From Flavobacteriales bacterium (lineage in GTDB: Bacteria; Bacteroidota; Bacteroidia; Flavobacteriales_G; NORP312): a stretch of DNA of 32,416 bases. A program made the translations under genes and the position numbers. This document shows positions 26,501-32,416 of the stretch, one piece after another (the first letter of the stretch is position 1; each line of letters begins with the position of its first letter). The stretch spans positions 1-32,416 of the forward strand of contig JABHTA010000149.1 of the NCBI GenBank assembly GCA_018669945.1. The letters run 5' to 3'. The notes below the pieces were generated by a model. The model was given only the letters and a program-made list of their open reading frames with translations, had not been told where the DNA came from and made no database searches.

Positions 26501-27568
26501 ATGAAGGCCATAATTACAATTTCTTTTTTATTGGGTTCTTTAGCAATTTTTGCCCAAAATAATGTCTGTTTCACAGTAGAAGCAAATCCAAATTCAAGTG
26601 ATGCAGCGCTAAGTGGATTTACAAAACATATCAAAGTACTGGACTGTTTCGAGATATATGCAGAACCTGGGTTATCGGATGCTCAAGTTTTGCATGCTGC
26701 TGCTATAGCTGCTGAATTGCTCGATAATGATGAGGATGGTGTTATTGATGATATAAATATTTACAATCAGTTAATTGCCAATCAAGCATTGATGCCGTTG
26801 TTTTCTGCGGAGGGTTCTTCGGCCGAAAATACGTTCAGTAATAACTATAATGGGTCAGGGGTTTCAGCAGTATTGTATTCTGCAGAAGTAGACCCGAATA
26901 ATCCTGGGTTTTGGGGTATGGATGCGACTGTTGAAGAAATAATGCACACCATAAACTCAGTGGGTCATGTAAACGCATATCCATTAGCCTTTAGTTTGGC
27001 AGCGAACTCTTCTTTAATGTCAACAGCTATGGATACAGCTCGTGGAGGCCAATTTATTTCAATTCCAAACCCATACCCTTCAGCTGCTTGGTATCACTAC
27101 GATGATCAAACATGTGATTACGAATGTATGGCAATTGAATATATGTATTGGAGTACTGTTTCTAATATGGGATTGTTGGATGATTCAGGGATATGTACTG
27201 GTATTGCAAACGAGTGGGAGCCCTGTACACCAATTCTTTTTCAAAATACGGATGCGTTAATGTATAATTTGATTACAAACATTCAGTATAAAATACCGCA
27301 AAACGCCCCAGATGGAAATTACTGTATTACCACTAATGTTATAGTTCGAAATAAAACTGTATCTAAACTTAAGGTGTTTCCAAATCCGAGCATTAACTTA
27401 ATTACAGTTGAAAATAGTGACTCGACTAGCGCTGTTAAAATTTACAATATATTCGGGGAGTTGCTAATTGATACATCTGTTAATATTATTTCAATTAATC
27501 AGTTCAAGCCTGGAATTTACTTCTTGAAAAGTGGTAATGAATCAACTCGATTCCAGGTAGTAAGATAG
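26501..27568 (+). CDS. Secreted T9SS type A sorting-domain protein with uncharacterised EExxH-containing domain
   Basis: Signal peptide MKAIITISFLLGSLAIFAQ; DNDEDGVIDD loop; VEEIMHTINSVGH; YHYDDQTCDYECMAIEYMYW; C-terminal VFPNPSINLITVENSDSTSAVKIYNIFGELL...FKPGIYFLKSGNESTRFQVVR. Confidence 0.9.
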   Translation: MKAIITISFLLGSLAIFAQNNVCFTVEANPNSSDAALSGFTKHIKVLDCFEIYAEPGLSDAQVLHAAAIAAELLDNDEDGVIDDINIYNQLIANQALMPLFSAEGSSAENTFSNNYNGSGVSAVLYSAEVDPNNPGFWGMDATVEEIMHTINSVGHVNAYPLAFSLAANSSLMSTAMDTARGGQFISIPNPYPSAAWYHYDDQTCDYECMAIEYMYWSTVSNMGLLDDSGICTGIANEWEPCTPILFQNTDALMYNLITNIQYKIPQNAPDGNYCITTNVIVRNKTVSKLKVFPNPSINLITVENSDSTSAVKIYNIFGELLIDTSVNIISINQFKPGIYFLKSGNESTRFQVVR

Positions 27569-27571
27569 TTA

Positions 27572-28315
27572 ATGAAAAAACCAACCCTCGTTTTTCTTCA
27601 TGGCTTCTTGGAATCTGCCAAAATGTGGGAAGAGTTCACGGTTTCATTTCAGAGGGGTTATAATTTGGTTTGCCTTGATTTACCAGGTCATGCTTCAGCA
27701 CCAGTAATTAATAAAAATCATACGATGTCTTTAATGGCTGATTTTGTCCAAGAGAGGCTTGTGGAGTTAAAAATTACTGAAGCAATATTTATTGGTCACT
27801 CAATGGGAGGTTATGTTGCTCTTGAAATCGGGAAGAAATACCCAGATTTGGTCAAAGGAATTTCTATGTTCTTTTCCACAGCAGCAGATGATTTACCTCA
27901 AAAGAAAATTGACAGAGATAGAGCAGCCAGAGTAGTTGAAAAGAATCATCAGATTTTTATTAAAGAAGCTATTCCTTTTCTATTTACCGAGGAGAATAAA
28001 ATTCGATTATCCGAAAAGATAAAAATTCAAACCCAGTTGGCATTGAAAACTCCAATTAACGGAATTATTGCATGTTTAGCTGGTATGCGAGATAGGCAGT
28101 CAAATGTCGATTACCTTAATGAAGCTCCTTTTCCTATTCAGTATATTGTAGGTAAAAAAGACCCGGTAATATTTATTGATTCATTAAGTATTCAGATAGA
28201 AGCAAAATCGGTTGTTGATGTCGAAATCATAGAAAACTGCGGCCACATGGGGCATATTGAGGAGCCTGAGAAATGTAAAAAGGCTCTTAGTAGATTTTTT
28301 AAGAAAGTTGGATAG
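27572..28315 (+). CDS. Alpha/beta hydrolase
   Basis: TLVFLHGFLESAKMWEEF, LVCLDLPGHASAP, AIFIGHSMGGYVALEIGKKYPDLVKG, YIVGKKDPVIFID, ENCGHMGHIEEPEKC. Confidence 0.94.
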   Translation: MKKPTLVFLHGFLESAKMWEEFTVSFQRGYNLVCLDLPGHASAPVINKNHTMSLMADFVQERLVELKITEAIFIGHSMGGYVALEIGKKYPDLVKGISMFFSTAADDLPQKKIDRDRAARVVEKNHQIFIKEAIPFLFTEENKIRLSEKIKIQTQLALKTPINGIIACLAGMRDRQSNVDYLNEAPFPIQYIVGKKDPVIFIDSLSIQIEAKSVVDVEIIENCGHMGHIEEPEKCKKALSRFFKKVG

Positions 28316-28583
28316 CTTGCTTAAGCATGTCTTCACCATCTACTAAATTAATGAAGTAATTACCAGGCGCAGCGAACTGTAAAACACAATTAGTGGTTCC
28401 AGTTTCTGAAATTGAACCAGTTGCAAAAACTTTTCCAGAAGAATCGGCAATGGTATAAAAAGTCCGAGGTGTATTTGGAGAATAAAAAATGGCCAACTTC
28501 TTTCCCTCAACAATAATCCTAAAATCTTGAGTTGACCATTTCTTAACTCTACCAAATCTAATATTTCCACCTACGATAACCAC
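28299..28583 (-). CDS. Small protein resembling a stand-alone T9SS C-terminal-domain-like fold
   Basis: 94 aa, GTG start, no signal peptide; FYTIADSSGKVFATGSISETGTTNCVLQFAAPGNYFINLVDGEDMLKQAIQLS resembles CTD beta-strand pattern; -7-like TATTTTTG upstream at 28613-28606. Confidence 0.6.
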   Translation of the reverse strand: MVIVGGNIRFGRVKKWSTQDFRIIVEGKKLAIFYSPNTPRTFYTIADSSGKVFATGSISETGTTNCVLQFAAPGNYFINLVDGEDMLKQAIQLS

Positions 28584-28605
28584 TCTTCACTTTGCTTTCT
28601 GGCAG

Positions 28606-28613
28606 CAAAAATA
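28606..28613 (-). promoter_or_regulatory. -7 element TATTTTTG upstream of the orphan CTD-like ORF
   Basis: Minus strand GTATTTTTGCTGCC; matches TAnnTTTG. Confidence 0.45.
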
Positions 28614-28842
28614 CGCATGAAGAGAGGCTTTTTTACCTAAAATACTATGTTTTGGACGAACTGATGTTTCGAATAGACCAATGACTAATTTTATCGGAAA
28701 TCCTTCAAGAATCTAACGATTATATAAATCAGGTAAAATGATAACCCTTGTTAACCCCGTTTATAGAGGAGAATGACTTCTTTGCGAAGAAAATTAGGCA
28801 CATTATGTTTGAATTTGGAGAAACACACAATACTAAAAGGAA

Positions 28843-28875
28843 AAACAGCTAATCACATATTGCGATTAGCTGTTT
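28843..28875 (-). terminator. Terminator hairpin downstream of T9SS gene 28916-30628
   Basis: AAACAGCTAATC-N9-GATTAGCTGTTT perfect 12-bp inverted repeat; on minus strand followed by TT. Confidence 0.75.
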
Positions 28876-28885
28876 CGAGCAAACC

Positions 28886-28904
28886 ATCTCGGAGCAACCG
28901 AGAT
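28886..28904 (-). repeat. Second hairpin between the stop codon and terminator
   Basis: ATCTCGG-AGCAA-CCGAGAT perfect 7-bp stem. Confidence 0.7.
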
Positions 28905-28915
28905 TAACCAGAAGA

Positions 28916-30628
28916 TTATTTTTTAATAAAGCGGTGCGATCGACCTTCAAAATTCATGAAGTATAACCCGCTATTGAGGTTCGAAACCTCAATAGCATTT
29001 TGATTCGTTGTGCCTCTCAGCACAAGCTTACCGGTAACATCGTATATTTCATAGGATAATTCTTGGTTGGAAGTCCCTTTTATGAATAATACATTTGAAG
29101 CGGGGTTGGGGTAGAGTACAAGATTCTGTTGTTCCTCATTGTTAAGAGGCTTAAGCGTTGAAAAAACTCCATTACCGCAAGGGGTGGCATCTGCTAAGTA
29201 CATTGCTCTTACTTCATCTATGTATTGCTGCATGAGAGCAACTGAAGAGTGTTGGTTGCCGGTATCACTTTTGGCGAAAGTAAAGGCTATAGTAATTTCT
29301 TGCATTTCACCAGCACCAAAAGTAAAAGGTCCGGTAGATCCAACTCCTCTTTTGTCCATAGGGGTATTATTTTCGTTTTCCTCTGACCATCCATTAGAAA
29401 AAGGATAACTTGGCGGAGTTCCCCATGTGCCAAAATTGTAGGGATCGCTATCTTTTGGAAACATAAATTTACAAGTATCAATTCCTCCAAACCCGGTTCC
29501 TCCATAAGTTAAAGATGTCCCATCAGACGTTTTCCCTCTCAAAATATTGTAATACCCAATAGGGGGCTCCGAAGTTGAGAAGGCTAGATTACTAATAAAT
29601 CTATCCATCCCGATTCTTTCATTATCAGCTACACCATCTCCATATCCGAATCCGTTTATTGACTCGTAATTTGATATGCCGAAACTATTATCTACCCCAT
29701 CACTATCTTGCAAGGGGCCTTTTAAAAAAGTTAAACTTTGAGCCGGGGGAGAGGTTCCGTATCCAGCGGCTCCTGCCGATGGATTATCTAAGCTATCTCC
29801 GTTGTAAGCATAAAAAGATGAACGATTTACATCGCATGCCATATAGTCATCACTATAACCTCCGATATCAAAATCCATAAAAAACCCTATGAATGTGTCA
29901 TCATAAGAATATTGAGAACGATTGATGATTTTGTAATCAATGAAAAGTGTGTTGAATAACGCTTCTGAATTCGCACAATTAAAACCATAGACCATTCCGT
30001 GGACCTCAATTCGCATTTGTTCACCGTTAGAACCAGTATGTGGTAAGCGATCATCATTCATAATAAAGTAAACAGCTTCATCACCTTTTATTTTCGGATA
30101 GTCTCCTTGCATAGGTTCGTATAATCCGTTTCCATTGGCATCGATAAATGGAGCAAGGTTTGCTTCTTGGCCTTTACTAATATCTCCATGCGCTGGCCAG
30201 TTTAATATGGCTTCAGGAATAGAATACGTAGATTGCCAATAGTTCCAAATGTGTGAATTGATTTCTTGCGCACTTACTTTCCAAAGTCTGTTCCAGGTAG
30301 AATCGGCTGCAACGTAATATGCTGAGTCAGATACAGGGCCTGGCCAATAGTCTTGAGCCATATCCTGTACGTATGTTGCAGCAGCCATGTGCAACGCCCC
30401 ATTAGCATCTAACCCTCCAATCCACAATGAGCCTGAATAGATGGTGTGGGTTCCAGAATTCTGAGGCACCTCAAAACCGGCATACAGGTCGTCTTGAAAA
30501 AGTGAGCCATTCGTTCGAACAGCAGCGCTGATGTTGTTGATTGATATTGTCTCTTGTGCATCGGTAGGAAATTGCCCAAAAGCGACAGAACTTATTGATA
30601 ATGTTAGAAAAGTTATTGCGTTTCTCAT
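28916..30628 (-). CDS. Secreted T9SS type A sorting-domain protein
   Basis: Signal peptide MRNAITFLTLSISSVAFGQ; SGSLWIGGLDANGALHMAA; FIDANGNGLYEPMQGDYPKI; C-terminal LYPNPASNVLFIKGTSNQELSYEIYDVTGKLVLRG...LNSGLYFMNFEGRSHRFIKK. Confidence 0.92.
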   Translation of the reverse strand: MRNAITFLTLSISSVAFGQFPTDAQETISINNISAAVRTNGSLFQDDLYAGFEVPQNSGTHTIYSGSLWIGGLDANGALHMAAATYVQDMAQDYWPGPVSDSAYYVAADSTWNRLWKVSAQEINSHIWNYWQSTYSIPEAILNWPAHGDISKGQEANLAPFIDANGNGLYEPMQGDYPKIKGDEAVYFIMNDDRLPHTGSNGEQMRIEVHGMVYGFNCANSEALFNTLFIDYKIINRSQYSYDDTFIGFFMDFDIGGYSDDYMACDVNRSSFYAYNGDSLDNPSAGAAGYGTSPPAQSLTFLKGPLQDSDGVDNSFGISNYESINGFGYGDGVADNERIGMDRFISNLAFSTSEPPIGYYNILRGKTSDGTSLTYGGTGFGGIDTCKFMFPKDSDPYNFGTWGTPPSYPFSNGWSEENENNTPMDKRGVGSTGPFTFGAGEMQEITIAFTFAKSDTGNQHSSVALMQQYIDEVRAMYLADATPCGNGVFSTLKPLNNEEQQNLVLYPNPASNVLFIKGTSNQELSYEIYDVTGKLVLRGTTNQNAIEVSNLNSGLYFMNFEGRSHRFIKK

Positions 30629-30712
30629 GGTGTATATTTTAAGTAAATGTAAGTATAGAAAGAATTTACAACTGGATTGATGAGCAAACGGTTAGGTTCT
30701 GTTATTAAACGG

Positions 30713-30746
30713 AAACAGCCAATTACCGAAAGGTAATTGGCTGTTT
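30713..30746 (-). terminator. Strong hairpin between the two T9SS-related genes
   Basis: AAACAGCCAATTACC-GAAA-GGTAATTGGCTGTTT, perfect 15-bp stem. Confidence 0.78.
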
Positions 30747-30768
30747 TAATAATTAAACCGTATTCCAT

Positions 30769-32416
30769 TTAGAAAGAGTCTAAATCTGTTGGACGGAGGG
30801 CGCCAAACCATTTTAGTACAATCTCACCAATTTCTGGAGCTTCAATATGTACAATATAAACTCCACTGGCGATGGGTACAAATGCATGGTTTTTCAAATC
30901 CCAATCTATCCATGTTTGCGTTGGGTCGTCTTTGCTAAATTGCCGAATTAGTGTTCCGTTAACAGAGTATATTGAAATGGTGCATGTCTTAGGAAGATTG
31001 ATAACTTTCACTCGGTTGTCGAGTCTGTCCGTTTCATAGCTTGAATATGCGTAGTACGGGTTAGGAACAATTCTAATATTACCCAGCTGGCTTCCCGCAA
31101 CAGAATCTTGATTAACTAACGATTCTAATCCTAGAGTGCTAAAGTTGTACAACGGTAGTCCTTCGTTGATTGTTGGTACAACTACAGACTCGGTTTCATT
31201 GCTTATTGAAGTGAGGATAGTTGTAGCAGCTATAAAGTACTCACCATTGGTTAAGGTGTCTCCATTGTGCAGAACCGGACCATTGTTCACCCAGTAAGAG
31301 TCGCCAATTGTAAGCGATTCTGTAGCATTAAGAGCAGTTTGTGTACCATAAGTCGTAAACGGTTTTCTAACCCTTAATTTAACCGTAGCGTCTGTTTCAA
31401 GAACAGAGGCTCCTTGCTCCAATAATGGAAAACCAACCCACATCGATGCTCCATATACTCTTATGGCAAGAGTGTCAAATAATGAGCCTGGATTAGATTG
31501 AGCCAAATTATCAAAACTAAATTGACCATAATCGTATGACGGCATTCGGTCTTCGAGGTCATCAAAAAACCCAGTATTTTCATTTTGTCTTACATCATTA
31601 TTTCTAAAGACAAAGATGAAATGTTCTCCAGCTAATCGCGCTCCTTGGAAAGGGCCATTATCTACTGTTCTATCAGTTGGGTTCCAGATCATATCACTGC
31701 CATTTTCACCCTCTAATATATTCATAGAATTTTCTCCAAACGCCATGTTTAATCGTTCACCAGTTTCAATATTTACCGCATACCCAGGGAACCATCCCAT
31801 ACCATATGGAGCAATATAATTAGGATCATTTTCGTCTAAACTAACTGCTAAAGAAGAAGGCCAAGCAGAGAAGTTTCCATCTTTGTCTACAGAGGGAGAT
31901 TGTCTTAACCTACCTTTCATCGCACCTGCTATTTCGGAGCCCGAAGTAACCGATGGTCCAGTACCTAATTCACCTTTATTATCAGAAGGATTTCCGCCCA
32001 TTTCAATAACGGGGCATCTTGTCCATTTAGATTTATCTGAAGTGAAAACTATATCCACGTCATTGAGATGAGTTAAGTCTCCGAATAATTTATCTGTTAT
32101 AACAGAAGAAGAAACTAAACTTAAATCATTTGGTAATGGTCCCCAGAATTCTTTGGAGCACAGCCTTCCTGGAGCCCAAGTACCATCCAAGATTGACTCA
32201 TAAGGACCAAAGTCTTCGTATGTAGACCAATCAGTTGTAGCTGTACCGATCGAAATCCAATCGAAAAGCGAATCACCATCAATATCGGAAACTCCTGTTA
32301 GCCATTCTTTGGAGGGATCTAAAAACTCGATGCTGGCATCAATAAATCCATATGTGCCATCAGTATTGTTGCCTGGCGCTTCTGTTTGTTCAACGAGAAC
32401 GGAAATACCCCATTCA
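30769..32416 (-). CDS. Large surface/secreted protein with FlgD-like/T9SS-type C-terminus (N-terminus beyond window end)
   Basis: Frame remains open from TTG 32190 to the window end (EWGISVLVEQTEAPGNNTDGTYGFIDASIEFLDPSKEWLTGVSDIDGDSLFDWISIGTATTDWSTYEDFGPYESI); C-terminus NLPKTCTISIYSVNGTLIRQFSKDD...PIASGVYIVHIEAPEIGEIVLKWFGALRPTDLDSF. Confidence 0.85.
   Translation of the reverse strand, partial: EWGISVLVEQTEAPGNNTDGTYGFIDASIEFLDPSKEWLTGVSDIDGDSLFDWISIGTATTDWSTYEDFGPYESILDGTWAPGRLCSKEFWGPLPNDLSLVSSSVITDKLFGDLTHLNDVDIVFTSDKSKWTRCPVIEMGGNPSDNKGELGTGPSVTSGSEIAGAMKGRLRQSPSVDKDGNFSAWPSSLAVSLDENDPNYIAPYGMGWFPGYAVNIETGERLNMAFGENSMNILEGENGSDMIWNPTDRTVDNGPFQGARLAGEHFIFVFRNNDVRQNENTGFFDDLEDRMPSYDYGQFSFDNLAQSNPGSLFDTLAIRVYGASMWVGFPLLEQGASVLETDATVKLRVRKPFTTYGTQTALNATESLTIGDSYWVNNGPVLHNGDTLTNGEYFIAATTILTSISNETESVVVPTINEGLPLYNFSTLGLESLVNQDSVAGSQLGNIRIVPNPYYAYSSYETDRLDNRVKVINLPKTCTISIYSVNGTLIRQFSKDDPTQTWIDWDLKNHAFVPIASGVYIVHIEAPEIGEIVLKWFGALRPTDLDSF

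Noticed and set aside
29139-29880. Short plus- and minus-strand ORFs within the T9SS gene
   Set aside because: Alternate-frame ORFs in a convincingly coding region; no motifs.
1-32416. CRISPR array, transposon, prophage, integron or defence island
   Set aside because: No direct-repeat/spacer arrays, transposase, integrase or defence-type genes seen; gene content is core metabolic and envelope.

Overview
This is a 32.4-kb Bacteroidota (Flavobacteriia-like) chromosomal segment, densely packed with housekeeping and envelope genes. It contains partial dusB, a CPBP protease, a GT9 heptosyltransferase-like gene, tatD, type I asparaginase, a TMTC-like GT-C/TPR protein, tRNA-Ser(GGA), an ExbB/membrane protein/ExbD/ExbD cassette, an acyl-CoA thioesterase, a coiled-coil membrane protein, comF, a GAF/fRMsr-like protein and an Ig-like lipoprotein. 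It continues with a nitrilase/omega-amidase plus methionine aminotransferase pair, sdhCAB, a methyltransferase-GT2 fusion followed by a GT-C/TPR protein, two more methyltransferases, aminopeptidase P, an alpha/beta hydrolase and several T9SS-related secreted proteins. I found no CRISPR array, transposase, phage, integron or recognisable defence island, and no convincing wholly new multigene system. The best leads are: (i) an uncharacterised secreted protein with a conserved-looking EExxH / YHYDDxTCDYxCMxxEYxYW signature; (ii) a small signal-less protein resembling an orphan T9SS C-terminal domain; (iii) possible protein O-glycosylation components (a DPM-like GT2 fused to a methyltransferase, and two GT-C/TPR proteins); (iv) a fRMsr-like protein with one of the three conserved cysteines changed to Ser; (v) Bacteroidota -7 motifs (TAnnTTTG) placed 4-5 nt from start codons, suggesting leaderless mRNAs, and one face-to-face divergent promoter; (vi) a long hairpin directly after tRNA-Ser. 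All assignments come from reading the sequence; no database search was run.
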